From a virus, in IMG/VR virus record IMGVR_UViG_3300044695_004323, positions 1-47,402 of that record: a stretch of DNA of 47,402 nucleotides. The stretch is one strand, 5' to 3'. The notes below the pieces were generated by a model, which did no database searches, was not told the origin of the DNA, and saw only the letters and a program-made list of their open reading frames with translations. The translations under genes and the position numbers were made by a program. Below are positions 18,654 to 25,538 of this stretch, one piece after another. Positions within the stretch are counted from its first letter, which is position 1; each line of letters opens with the position of its first letter.

Positions 18654-18969
18654 CTGCTCGTTCACGGGGAACCTGACCCGGGACGCGGAGGTGAAGTCTG
18701 TCGGTGAGAACGAAGTGGCGACGTTCGCCATTGCGGTGAATGACCGCAAGGGCGAGCCCATGTTCCTGAACTGTGACCTGTGGCGTCCGGGTGGCGTCGG
18801 CTCGTACCTGACCCGCGGCAAGCAAGTCGCCGTGAGCGGCGAGCTGCGTTGCAAGCGGTACGAGAAGGACGGCCAGAAGAGGGAGATCTGGACCCTGGAA
18901 GTGAAGAACCTGGCCCTGCTGGGCGGGGCCGAGAAGCGTGAGCGGGAAGAGGCCGCTACGCCCTTCTGA
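18637..18969 (+). CDS. ssb: Single-stranded DNA-binding protein
   Basis: 110 residues from the ATG at 18637 with AAGGAGG nine bases upstream; a TTG at 18631 is less likely. OB-fold SSB pattern: SCSFTGNLTRDAEVK, FAIAVNDRKG, FLNCDLWRPGGV, VSGELRCKRYEKDG and LEVKNLALLGG. The acidic tail is short and ends in ATPF, so the typical C-terminal acidic tip is reduced. It overlaps the ERF gene by 17 bases and works with the exonuclease and ERF proteins at replication forks. Confidence 0.85.
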   Translation: MASLNSCSFTGNLTRDAEVKSVGENEVATFAIAVNDRKGEPMFLNCDLWRPGGVGSYLTRGKQVAVSGELRCKRYEKDGQKREIWTLEVKNLALLGGAEKREREEAATPF

Positions 18970-19008
18970 GACGGGCACTGGCTAAGGATGGCCACGGCGA
19001 ACGGATTG

Positions 19009-19039
19009 GCCGGCTGGGGGCGGGATGCCCCCGGCCGGC
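19009..19039 (+). promoter_or_regulatory. 13-bp hairpin between ssb and the helicase gene
   Basis: GCCGGCTGGGGGC (19009-19021) pairs with GCCCCCGGCCGGC (19027-19039), 13 pairs including one G-U, with a five-base loop. It ends about 12 bases before the helicase ribosome site. There is no T-run, so it is more likely an mRNA stability or translation element than a full terminator. Confidence 0.5.
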
Positions 19040-19060
19040 ACCGCCGACACGGAGGGAGCG

Positions 19061-20569
19061 ATGCAGGCAAGGGATTACCAGCGGGCGTGCGTTGACGCCA
19101 TCATCGACGCCATGGCGGACGGCCATAAGGGCATCCTGGTGGATGCCTTCACGGGCGCCGGCAAGACCGTCATCTTCAGTCTCCTGGCACGGGAGTGCTT
19201 CAACTCCAAGGTGCTGATCCTGGGGCACCAGCGTGAGCTGGTCTGGCAGGCCGCCGACAAGATTGACGCCATCGTCGGTGAGGACGCCCAGGTGGAGATG
19301 GCCCAGTTCTGGGCGCAGGACGGGCGGGTCACCGTCGCCTGCACACCGACCATCATGCGGGGCCGGCACAGGCGGTTCCTGGGGCACCGGATCGTCATCG
19401 TTGACGAGGCCCACCGGCAGATGTCGGAGGCCATGCTGAGCGTCTTGCGTGAGTTCCAGGAGCATGGCGCGCACATAATCGGCTTCACGGCCACGCCGTT
19501 CCGGATGGACGGCAAGAGGCTGATGGACTTCTACGACCACCACGCCTTCTCCATGGGGTTCCAGGCCGGCATCGACCAGGGTTGGTGTGCCCCCATCAAG
19601 GCCAAGATCGTCAAGTGCAACTACCTGGACCTGAAGCGTGTCAGGGTGGTGGGCAAGGAGTATTCCGCCTCCGACTTGGACATGATCCTGGGCTGCTCCC
19701 GGGCGCTGCATCAGATGTGCCTCACGGTGCAGAAGCATCGCCGCGGCCCGGCCCTGGCGTTCCTGCCTGGCGTGAACACGGCCCAGGAGCTGGCCAAGCT
19801 GGCGAGCCGTGAGTACGGCATTCGGGCGGAGTTCATCTGCGGCGACACCGGCATCCAGCCGGAGGACGAGCGGAACCGGATTATGAACCTGTTCCGCAAG
19901 GGCGAGATCGAACTGCTGTGCAACTGCATGGTGGCAGCCGAGGGCTTCGATGCCCCGGTCGCCCGGACGGTGTTCATGTTCAGGCCGACCCGCTCCAGGA
20001 CGCTGGCCCTCCAGATCTGGGGCCGCGTCATGCGTCCCCTGCCCGGCACGGTGGATGGCCTGGAGACGCCGGAGGAGCGGCACGCGGCGATTGCCGCCAG
20101 TGCCAAGCCGGACTGCCTGATCATCGACATGACCGACTCGCTGAACGATCACAGCATCGTCACGGCCGTGGACATGTTCGCCAGGGAAGACACGCCGGAA
20201 GAGGTGCGGCGTGAGGCACGGGAGCGGGCGGCCGACGAGGACGCCGAGCCGGAAGGCCCAGAGGACCTGATCGCCCAGGCGGCTGAGAAGCTCCGCAAGG
20301 CCAAGCTCCTGGAGGAAGGTCTGGCTCTGCTGCATGGCCGGGCTGCCGGTGAGTTGCATGACCAGGACGTGACGGTCGCCGGCAAGAAGAAGTGCATCTC
20401 TGAATACAAGGTCCCCATCCGGGGCAAGTTCGCTGGTCGCACCATGGGAGAGGTTGACGATGGATTCATCGAATGGGCACTACGCAACCCCGCCATCAAA
20501 GGCTGGCAGCGGTCCTACTTCAGCCGAGAGCGTCAGAGACGACGCACTCTTGCAAGACACGTTGGATGA
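19061..20569 (+). CDS. SF2 DEAD/DEAH-box helicase
   Basis: 502 residues from the ATG preceded by GGAGGG; an upstream ATG at 19025 lies inside the hairpin. Motifs are complete: Walker A TGAGKT (31-36), motif II DEAH (115-118), motif III TATP (143-146) and motif VI QIWGRVMR (318-325). This is the architecture of phage replication/recombination helicases related to UvsW and RecG-like proteins. The basic C-terminal tail (RSYFSRERQRRRTLA) overlaps the start of the next gene by about 110 bases. Confidence 0.85.
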   Translation: MQARDYQRACVDAIIDAMADGHKGILVDAFTGAGKTVIFSLLARECFNSKVLILGHQRELVWQAADKIDAIVGEDAQVEMAQFWAQDGRVTVACTPTIMRGRHRRFLGHRIVIVDEAHRQMSEAMLSVLREFQEHGAHIIGFTATPFRMDGKRLMDFYDHHAFSMGFQAGIDQGWCAPIKAKIVKCNYLDLKRVRVVGKEYSASDLDMILGCSRALHQMCLTVQKHRRGPALAFLPGVNTAQELAKLASREYGIRAEFICGDTGIQPEDERNRIMNLFRKGEIELLCNCMVAAEGFDAPVARTVFMFRPTRSRTLALQIWGRVMRPLPGTVDGLETPEERHAAIAASAKPDCLIIDMTDSLNDHSIVTAVDMFAREDTPEEVRREARERAADEDAEPEGPEDLIAQAAEKLRKAKLLEEGLALLHGRAAGELHDQDVTVAGKKKCISEYKVPIRGKFAGRTMGEVDDGFIEWALRNPAIKGWQRSYFSRERQRRRTLARHVG

Positions 20570-20774
20570 GATTGCGGAGCTGTTCCGCATCAAGGAGGCG
20601 TTTCCGTTTGCTGAGGAGAAGCAGGATGCAGACCAAGAAGAAGAGCAATCTGGTAGCCCTGGCTGGTGGCGAAGAGTTAAGGACTGGTGCTTCGGGCGTT
20701 CCGCTCGCACTCGCACCCGACCTGCAACGGATGGTGATCGTCAACAAGCAGACGCCCCGCAAGGTGGCGCGTGA
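20460..20774 (+). CDS. Small acidic protein overlapping the helicase 3' end
   Basis: 104 residues. The ATG at 20460 has AGAGG six bases upstream. The middle (DALLQDTLDEIAELFRIKEA and the acidic stretch after it) looks like genuine helical protein, whereas the N-terminus overlaps the helicase and the C-terminus overlaps the next gene in another frame. The real product may be shorter than drawn. No known motif. Confidence 0.4.
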   Translation: MDSSNGHYATPPSKAGSGPTSAESVRDDALLQDTLDEIAELFRIKEAFPFAEEKQDADQEEEQSGSPGWWRRVKDWCFGRSARTRTRPATDGDRQQADAPQGGA

Positions 20775-21198
20775 CCTGGGTATCTCCGCCGACGTTGCCC
20801 TGAGGATCCTGAAGCTGCTGCGGCGGCACGGCCTACCCAGCACCGACCGGCTGATCCTGCTGTCCATCGGCTATCCGGATCGCACGTACGCCGAGATCGC
20901 CGCTGCGTTCCATACCACGGTTGATCATGTCAATGACGTAGTTCTGCGGGCGTCGTCCCTCCGCAGGGCAGAGCCCCTCTCCACCGAGCGGTGGGAGGAT
21001 TTCACCGATGACACCATGACGCAGGACGAGCTTTACGCCCGTGCTGCTGAGGTGAGGAGGTTGAATGAGTTGGACCAAAGAGAAGTTCCTGGCCGTCCTG
21101 TCGGATGCGCACCGCGCCGAGAAGGCGTGGGTGGATTCGGCCAGAGGCAGCGGAGCCGCCGTGGCCCACGGCAGAAAGATTGTGCTGCCAGGCCATGA
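20626..21198 (+). CDS. HTH-type putative DNA-binding protein
   Basis: 190 residues from the ATG at 20626, which has GAGGAG seven bases upstream. Two helix-turn-helix-like segments are visible: KQTPRKVARDLGISADVALR and YAEIAAAFHTTVDHVNDVVL. Likely a transcription or replication regulator. The last 45 residues run through the start of the next gene in a different frame and look like shadow sequence (GFGQRQRSRRGPRQKD), so the stop may have drifted downstream. A shorter product starting at the ATG at 20731 is possible. Confidence 0.6.
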   Translation: MQTKKKSNLVALAGGEELRTGASGVPLALAPDLQRMVIVNKQTPRKVARDLGISADVALRILKLLRRHGLPSTDRLILLSIGYPDRTYAEIAAAFHTTVDHVNDVVLRASSLRRAEPLSTERWEDFTDDTMTQDELYARAAEVRRLNELDQREVPGRPVGCAPRREGVGGFGQRQRSRRGPRQKDCAARP

Positions 21199-21661
21199 CC
21201 CCAGGAAGGACTTCTGCCCGACGCCCGACGCGGTCGGCCTGGTTCAGCTGGAGATCAAGGTCAGGACGCTGAAGTTCACATGCCCGGACGATTACCCATA
21301 CCCAACGGTGTTCGTAGATGACCAAAACGGCCTGTCCAAAGGCCCAGAGCCCTTCGCCTGGATCTTCCTCAGCAAGCACACCGGCGCCTGGGTCTGGACA
21401 TCCTGTCTTGACCGCAACGACGAGTGGCAGTTCCAGGAAGTCTACGACTCCATGCGAGGCTTTACCGTCACCACGCTCGTCGCCCCCAGCAAGTACCTGC
21501 GGCCAGCCGACCAGCTGCTCAGGATGCTCTTCAAGGGAGACGGCCTCCAGTACGTGGAAGGAGAAATGGGAGCGTTCAGAGGACCGGAACCGGAACCTAG
21601 CAAGTGTGATCCGGCGCCTAGAGGCAGAGGTCGAAAGGCTCCGAAAGATCCTGGTCGATAG
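21065..21661 (+). CDS. Hypothetical protein; 3' end changes frame
   Basis: 198 residues. The body from SWTKEKFLAVLSDAHRAEKA to about LLRMLFKGDGLQYV reads as a genuine mixed alpha/beta protein. After that, this frame becomes Pro/Arg/Gly-rich, while the +1 frame reads a convincing coiled coil (SVIRRLEAEVERLRKIL) to a stop near 21731. An indel or a programmed +1 shift at about 21550 would fuse the two. It overlaps the previous gene by 134 bases. Family unknown. Confidence 0.6.
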   Translation: MSWTKEKFLAVLSDAHRAEKAWVDSARGSGAAVAHGRKIVLPGHDPRKDFCPTPDAVGLVQLEIKVRTLKFTCPDDYPYPTVFVDDQNGLSKGPEPFAWIFLSKHTGAWVWTSCLDRNDEWQFQEVYDSMRGFTVTTLVAPSKYLRPADQLLRMLFKGDGLQYVEGEMGAFRGPEPEPSKCDPAPRGRGRKAPKDPGR

Positions 21662-21717
21662 TTGGGGCGACGTTCCCGGTGAACACACATACACTAAGGA
21701 CACCAAGGAGCGGCATC

Positions 21718-21987
21718 ATGGAGATACGTGAGAACAAGGTGCGGGTGGTGCAGCCGCGGTTCGTCTTGGACGCGGTGCTGGTTTGCGAGGGCGACGACCC
21801 TGGCTTTGAAGTGGACCGGGCTGCGATGCAGCAGTGGGCCGACGACCACGCCGAGATCCTGAACGACGCCCCGTACGACCGGATCTGCACCATAGTCGCC
21901 ACGGAGTTCCCCCGCGTGGTCACCATCGAAGTGACCGACGCCGAGACGGGCTGCGGCGTGATCGTTCACCCATGGACCGGAGCATGA
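21718..21987 (+). CDS. Hypothetical protein, 89 aa
   Basis: Starts at the ATG at 21718 after AAGGAG. A mixed alpha/beta sequence (VRVVQPRFVLDAVLVCEGDD, then TIVATEFPRVVTIEVTDAET) suggests a small folded cytoplasmic protein. It is followed by an ATGA-coupled membrane protein. I do not recognise the family. Confidence 0.6.
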   Translation: MEIRENKVRVVQPRFVLDAVLVCEGDDPGFEVDRAAMQQWADDHAEILNDAPYDRICTIVATEFPRVVTIEVTDAETGCGVIVHPWTGA

Positions 21988-22127
21988 GCGCCCCCCTGAT
22001 CATCGTCACCGGCTGCATCTACGCCTACGTGGCGTGGGAGCAGTTCATGAAGGGGAACGACGGCATGGCCCTGGCCTACATGGGATACAGCGTCAGCAAC
22101 ATCGGCCTCTGGATGGCAGTGAAATGA
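21984..22127 (+). CDS. Small membrane protein, 47 aa
   Basis: Starts in an ATGA overlap with the preceding stop. Residues 3-18 (APLIIVTGCIYAYVAW) form a transmembrane segment, and the C-terminal half (GMALAYMGYSVSNIGLWMAV) may form a second. A two-pass or hairpin inner-membrane protein is likely. Function unknown. It is coupled downstream to a 24-codon gene. Confidence 0.55.
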   Translation: MSAPLIIVTGCIYAYVAWEQFMKGNDGMALAYMGYSVSNIGLWMAVK

Positions 22128-22198
22128 CGCTAAAGGCGGAGCCCATGGGCATCAACACCATCAGCCGGGAAGCCTACGAAGGCGACATCGCCTCATGA
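22124..22198 (+). CDS. Micro-protein, 24 aa
   Basis: A 24-codon frame that begins in an ATGA overlap with the stop of the preceding gene and ends in an ATGA overlap with the next start. This double coupling is the main evidence that it is translated. The product is polar (ending SREAYEGDIAS) and has no known motif. It may act mainly as a translational bridge between its neighbours. Confidence 0.4.
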   Translation: MTLKAEPMGINTISREAYEGDIAS

Positions 22199-22380
22199 AG
22201 GACGCCGGCTACTGGCTCATCACCGTGCAGGTCAAGCACTGCTCCGGCTATAGCACGCTTGCAATCGACAAGCACCCCGCTGAGTACATGACAGAGAACC
22301 TGGGGAGTGAGTATCTGGTGTTCGCTCTGCCAATCACCAGGGCCCAGTACGAAGCGTTCGACAAGGCATACGGCGGCTGA
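22195..22380 (+). CDS. Hypothetical protein, 61 aa
   Basis: Starts in an ATGA overlap. A short mixed alpha/beta product (YWLITVQVKHCSGYSTLAID, then YLVFALPITRAQYEAFDKA). Not recognised. It sits in a run of small early-type genes between the replication set and the HNH gene. Confidence 0.55.
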   Translation: MKDAGYWLITVQVKHCSGYSTLAIDKHPAEYMTENLGSEYLVFALPITRAQYEAFDKAYGG

Positions 22381-22398
22381 CGCTAGAGGACGGAACAT

Positions 22399-22704
22399 AT
22401 GGGCGTGAACGACATCGTCACCCGGCTGCGACAGTGGGCGATTGCCACCGACGCCGTCCCGGCAAGCGACCTGATGGATGAGGCGGCGGCCGAGATCGAA
22501 CGGCTGCGGTCGCAGCCCTGCCCATACGTCACCGGCAGCGTGACCCGCTATTGCACGCTGACGCCGCTCACGCTCACCGACGCGGAGCGGGAGGCGATTG
22601 CGTGGTTTTCGGAAGCCGGCAAGCCGCTGGCACGCCTGACGCAGAGCCACAACCTTGAGCAGTACAGGGCCACGCTTCGGGGGCTGCTGGAGCGACTGAA
22701 ATGA
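22399..22704 (+). CDS. Hypothetical protein, 101 aa
   Basis: Starts at the ATG after a short gap with a weak AGAGGA site. The N-terminal helix (NDIVTRLRQWAIATDAVPA) and DEAAAEIERLRSQ resemble the small phage proteins that begin with a VTRLR motif, a common but uncharacterised group. The C-terminal part is helical. Coupled to the next gene by ATGA. Confidence 0.55.
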   Translation: MGVNDIVTRLRQWAIATDAVPASDLMDEAAAEIERLRSQPCPYVTGSVTRYCTLTPLTLTDAEREAIAWFSEAGKPLARLTQSHNLEQYRATLRGLLERLK

Positions 22705-23303
22705 ACGCCGACATCCCTTACCTCCGATGCTGGGTCAGGCTCCCCTACGTGGCCAACCGGATTGGCCTGGAGGAGGGCTACGCCTTCGCCATCCAGTCCT
22801 ATCCCGGGCGGGCCCTGGCATTCCATGTGATGCTGAAGAGCGGCGCCCACTACCGCGGCGTGCCGATCCACGCCCTGGCCCTGAACAATGAGGCGCCGGC
22901 CAGGCCGCTGCACCATTGTCAGCTCTGGGACTGCTTTACATTCCGCCCGGTGGTCCATGTATTCCGGTATCTCCAGGACCATGAGGCCCTGTGTTACACC
23001 CGCGGCGGGACGGTAGGCGGCACCTACCTGTTCACAGTGGACTGGCTGCCGGATGACGCCGGGCCAGGATTCACGCACCGCCCCGAGCAGAACAAGTGCG
23101 CCCACGTCATGGCCCTGGACGACGGGAACCTGGCGGCGTTGCCGACCAACCGCATCGCCTTCAAGGACGGCTACTTCATCGGCAGCGCGCCGAGCCCGCG
23201 TGCCAAGGGGTACGTGGTCCAGGATCAGATCTGGCAGGCGGAGGACTGCTCCCAGTTCGATGCCAGCACCGATGACAACTACATCTATGAGGACGAGCGA
23301 TGA
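22701..23303 (+). CDS. Hypothetical protein, 200 aa
   Basis: A beta-rich, aromatic-rich soluble protein (YLRCWVRLPYVANRIGLEEG, HHCQLWDCFTFRPVVHVFRY, YLFTVDWLPDDAGPGFTHR). It contains several His and Cys residues but no recognised catalytic pattern. ATGA overlaps at both ends show that it belongs to a tight operon. Function unknown. Confidence 0.6.
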   Translation: MNADIPYLRCWVRLPYVANRIGLEEGYAFAIQSYPGRALAFHVMLKSGAHYRGVPIHALALNNEAPARPLHHCQLWDCFTFRPVVHVFRYLQDHEALCYTRGGTVGGTYLFTVDWLPDDAGPGFTHRPEQNKCAHVMALDDGNLAALPTNRIAFKDGYFIGSAPSPRAKGYVVQDQIWQAEDCSQFDASTDDNYIYEDER

Positions 23304-23368
23304 TCACCTTCCTTGGCCTCACCTTCGCCGTTGTAGTCGCCCTGGCGTATCGCTGGCGCTACATCTGA
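23300..23368 (+). CDS. Membrane micro-protein, 22 aa
   Basis: A 22-codon frame starting in an ATGA overlap and ending in TGA. It encodes one hydrophobic segment (MITFLGLTFAVVVALAYRW) with a basic end, consistent with a single-pass membrane peptide. Similar tiny coupled genes occur at 2467, 29710 and 32096, which supports it. Function unknown. Confidence 0.45.
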   Translation: MITFLGLTFAVVVALAYRWRYI

Positions 23369-23404
23369 CCGTACACGCGGTGCCATCATTTTCTGGCAGC
23401 TGAA

Positions 23405-23650
23405 CACCGCATTAGAAATCAACGCAGCGCCAGCCTAATGAAAGCCGGCCGAACGCCGGAGCGGCTAGTCCGCAGAAGTCAGCGTGGTCCGTGCGAAACC
23501 CCAGGCTCCGGGCTGGTACTAGATCCAGCGAACACCCCTACGTCCTGGTCGATAGCCGAGACAACCCCAGATAAGACGGCACCACGCCGCAGGCAACCAA
23601 GCCACCGGAAGGGCGAATCCCCCTTCTCGGCAGGGAAGGGGTCTGGAGAT
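23405..23650 (+). ncRNA. Strongly structured putative RNA upstream of the HNH gene
   Basis: Stems seen: CATTAG/CTAATG (23410-23415 with 23435-23440), CCGGC/GCCGG (23445/23455), GCGG/CCGC (23461/23470), GCTGG/CCAGC (23512/23525), a terminal CCCCTTC/GAAGGGG hairpin (23620/23635), and a long-range helix of 11 pairs with one bulge joining 23482-23492 to 23576-23587. The 3' strand of that helix directly follows CAGATAAG, and GATAGCCGA lies just before. That arrangement recalls HEARO/omega RNAs that precede IscB-type HNH genes; a group I intron remnant is the main alternative. No convincing coding signal lies in this stretch, although the HNH frame happens to be open through it. Confidence 0.5.
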
Positions 23651-23665
23651 ACCGCGTTGGCACGG

Positions 23666-24058
23666 ATGAATAAGCAGCAGCAGGCGGAGTGCATGGAGTG
23701 GGTCCAGCTGCACCGCTGCTGTGCGATCTGCTGGTGGCCTGAGGGTGACGGGCGCAGGGCCCTGCACGTTCACCACATCTGCGGTGGCCCGGCCCGCAAG
23801 CATGACATCAGGAATTACTGCCGGCTCTGCTCACGCTGCCATGAGGTTCTCCATTCAGGTCGCCTTGCGGGTAACTATCCCGACCTGAACAATAGTGCAG
23901 TGCTGTGGGCGAAGCAGGAGAGCGACCCGGACAACTTCGATCCGGACTTCCTGGCCAGCCTGCGGCACCGCAAGTGGCTGGGCTACGACCCGGAGCCGCC
24001 CGACCAGTGGTACCTGGACGAGCGGCAGACAAACCTGAGCAAGGCACGGAAGCCATGA
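23666..24058 (+). CDS. HNH endonuclease
   Basis: 130 residues. A zinc-stabilised HNH core is visible: Cys19/Cys22 (CAIC), HVHH with His36-His37, and CRLCSRCHEVLH with Cys55, Cys58, His59 and His63. The start is taken as the ATG at 23666; a TTG at 23657 has a better-placed GGAG. There is no RuvC domain, so it is not a full IscB. It directly follows the structured RNA and is ATGA-coupled to the next gene. It could be a free-standing homing nuclease, a packaging-type nuclease or an RNA-associated enzyme. Confidence 0.7.
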   Translation: MNKQQQAECMEWVQLHRCCAICWWPEGDGRRALHVHHICGGPARKHDIRNYCRLCSRCHEVLHSGRLAGNYPDLNNSAVLWAKQESDPDNFDPDFLASLRHRKWLGYDPEPPDQWYLDERQTNLSKARKP

Positions 24059-24321
24059 TCTGTCACAGGATTGACGACGTGTTTGACGAGCTGTCGGAAG
24101 TGAACCCGGACGCCCTCCTGGCGGACGGCCTGGAAGACGCCTACCTGGGGTACGTGATCAACACCCGCCACAAGAGCGTGGCGGTGTACGACGCAGACAA
24201 GTGCGTGGAAATCATGATGCGGGACGGCCTGACTGAAGAAGAGGCCCTGGAATACCTGGAGTTCAACACCTTCTGCGCCTACGTGGGCGAAGACGGCCCA
24301 CTCTTTGTGAAGGGATCCTGA
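24055..24321 (+). CDS. Hypothetical protein, 88 aa
   Basis: ATGA-coupled to the HNH gene. Acidic and helical (DDVFDELSEVNPDALLADGL, then MMRDGLTEEEALEYLEFNTF). The pattern TEEEALEYLEFN with an aromatic tail resembles small phage proteins of unknown role. Its last base is shared with the ATG of the next gene. Confidence 0.6.
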   Translation: MICHRIDDVFDELSEVNPDALLADGLEDAYLGYVINTRHKSVAVYDADKCVEIMMRDGLTEEEALEYLEFNTFCAYVGEDGPLFVKGS

Positions 24322-24824
24322 TGGGCAGGGCCCAGCGGCAGAAGGGGAAGCGTGGCGAGCGGGCGGCGGCCAAGGCCGTGTCGTCGGCGCTGCGGGTAAA
24401 CGCCCGGCGGGGCGTCCAGTTCAAGGGCGGGGCCGACTCGGCGGACATTGAAGTAGAGATCCCGGGCGTCCACTGGGAAGTCAAGTTTGTGGAGCGTGAG
24501 TCAGTGCGGACCTGGATGGCCCAGGCCCAGGCTGAGTGCGGTGGCGGCGTGCCGGTGGTGCTGCACAAGCGGAGCCGTGAGGAATGGCTGGTGACCTTGC
24601 CACTGGAGCGGCTGTATGAGTTCGTCCAGCGACTGGAGGAGGCTGCTGGTCAAACGCTTCAAGCGTTGGGCGGAGCGGAAGTTTCCCGTGAACTTCCCGC
24701 TGAGGTACTACCTGCGGGCGCCGCAGCGGCTGCCCGGGATGCACGGGTATTTCCAGTACGAGGAGGACGACGAGCGGGGGGTGATCGTTGTCGCAGACAA
24801 CTCCCCGGCCGACGTGTTGATTGA
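24321..24824 (+). CDS. Holliday-junction-resolvase-like PD-(D/E)XK nuclease
   Basis: The first 110 residues match the Hjc/VRR-type fold: KGKRGERAAAKAVSSAL with a conserved Glu, GGADSADIEV with the metal Asp, and WEVKF as the (D/E)xK motif. A helical end follows (LERLYEFVQRLEEA). The last 55 residues are Ala/Arg/Gly-rich and overlap the next gene by about 209 bases in another frame, so they may be a stop drift rather than a domain. Likely resolves recombination intermediates made by the exonuclease/ERF system. Confidence 0.65.
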   Translation: MGRAQRQKGKRGERAAAKAVSSALRVNARRGVQFKGGADSADIEVEIPGVHWEVKFVERESVRTWMAQAQAECGGGVPVVLHKRSREEWLVTLPLERLYEFVQRLEEAAGQTLQALGGAEVSRELPAEVLPAGAAAAARDARVFPVRGGRRAGGDRCRRQLPGRRVD

Positions 24825-24954
24825 CACCCTATGCGAGGAGCTAGCGCATGCCCGAACCACTCACCTCTGCACTGAAGATGAAGACCCCCACACTGCCAGT
24901 TTCTGGGCTGAGTACGGACGAATCGTCATGGCCGCACGGGAACACAGATGGTGA
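24616..24954 (+). CDS. SprT-like metallopeptidase-type protein, degenerate motif
   Basis: 112 residues. The segment VLIDTLCEELAHARTTH resembles the HExxH zinc motif of SprT/ImmA-like peptidases, but the first His is Glu (EELAH, 74-78), so zinc binding may be altered. His83 and His92 could act as further ligands. The N-terminus is basic. It overlaps the nuclease gene upstream by 209 bases and the next gene by 107 bases in different frames. Activity is doubtful. Confidence 0.55.
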   Translation: MSSSSDWRRLLVKRFKRWAERKFPVNFPLRYYLRAPQRLPGMHGYFQYEEDDERGVIVVADNSPADVLIDTLCEELAHARTTHLCTEDEDPHTASFWAEYGRIVMAAREHRW

Positions 24955-25219
24955 TCCCTACCGGGCAATCTGCGACGAGCTGTACCGGCTGCTGACCCGG
25001 AAGCGGGACTACTACGGGTGCGGCGAGGACCCCCTGGAAAACGCCCTGGGCGTGGCCGACGACGGCATCGACCCGGTGACCTACCAGCTGGCCAGGATCG
25101 GAGAAAAAACCCGCCGGATGCGTGGGCCGCTGGAGACAATTACTAGACAGAAGACCCTCATGGACATTGCCGGCCACGCCGTGGTGGCCATTGCCTGCGA
25201 AAGGAGACTGCATGATTGA
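24848..25219 (+). CDS. Nmad1/DUF1599-like protein
   Basis: 123 residues from the ATG at 24848, which has GAGGAG seven bases upstream. From residue 36 the pattern KRDYYGCGEDPLENALGVAD, then YQLARIGEKTRRM and KTLMDIAGHAVVAIA matches the all-helical phage family DUF1599 (nucleotide modification associated domain 1). Related domains often accompany nucleotide or DNA modification, but no substrate can be inferred here. The first 35 residues overlap the upstream gene. Confidence 0.65.
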   Translation: MPEPLTSALKMKTPTLPVSGLSTDESSWPHGNTDGDPYRAICDELYRLLTRKRDYYGCGEDPLENALGVADDGIDPVTYQLARIGEKTRRMRGPLETITRQKTLMDIAGHAVVAIACERRLHD

Positions 25220-25538
25220 CAAGTTTGTGGTAGTCCGGTGGCTGCTGAGCCACGTCCAGGTGCTGCGGGAGATCTCCGCCATCGTCGCCGGCTGGGCGGA
25301 TGCGGAGTCGCTCAGCGCCAAGCTGGAGATCGTCTACAAGGTCGCCCAGGCCCTGCTGCCGGTCATCGAAACCTTCCCCCTGTTCCAGGCCCAGGCCCTG
25401 CCTGTCAGCCCGGAGGAGGCGGAGGAGGAGCTGAAGACGGTGGAGGCCATGGCCATCCCGATTCCGATCCTGATCAATGTCATCGCCCCGATTGTTGTCT
25501 CGCTCGTTCGTCTCCTGCTTTCCAAGGATGACGAATGA
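25212..25538 (+). CDS. Small protein with C-terminal membrane segment
   Basis: 108 residues from the ATG at 25212 after AAGGAGA. The N-terminal two thirds are helical and soluble-looking. The segment AIPIPILINVIAPIVVSLVR near the C-terminus is a transmembrane helix, followed by an acidic tail. It sits directly before a subtilisin-like protease gene. A holin-like or protease-anchoring role is possible but unproven. Confidence 0.55.
   Translation: MIDKFVVVRWLLSHVQVLREISAIVAGWADAESLSAKLEIVYKVAQALLPVIETFPLFQAQALPVSPEEAEEELKTVEAMAIPIPILINVIAPIVVSLVRLLLSKDDE

Noticed and set aside
17814-20359. Long minus-strand open frames opposite ERF, ssb and the helicase
   Set aside because: The plus-strand genes carry intact family motifs; the antisense products have none.
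23438-23665. N-terminal extension of the HNH protein through the structured region
   Set aside because: The extension is Pro/Arg/Ser-rich with no motif, has no ribosome site at its start, and coincides with clear base-paired structure.
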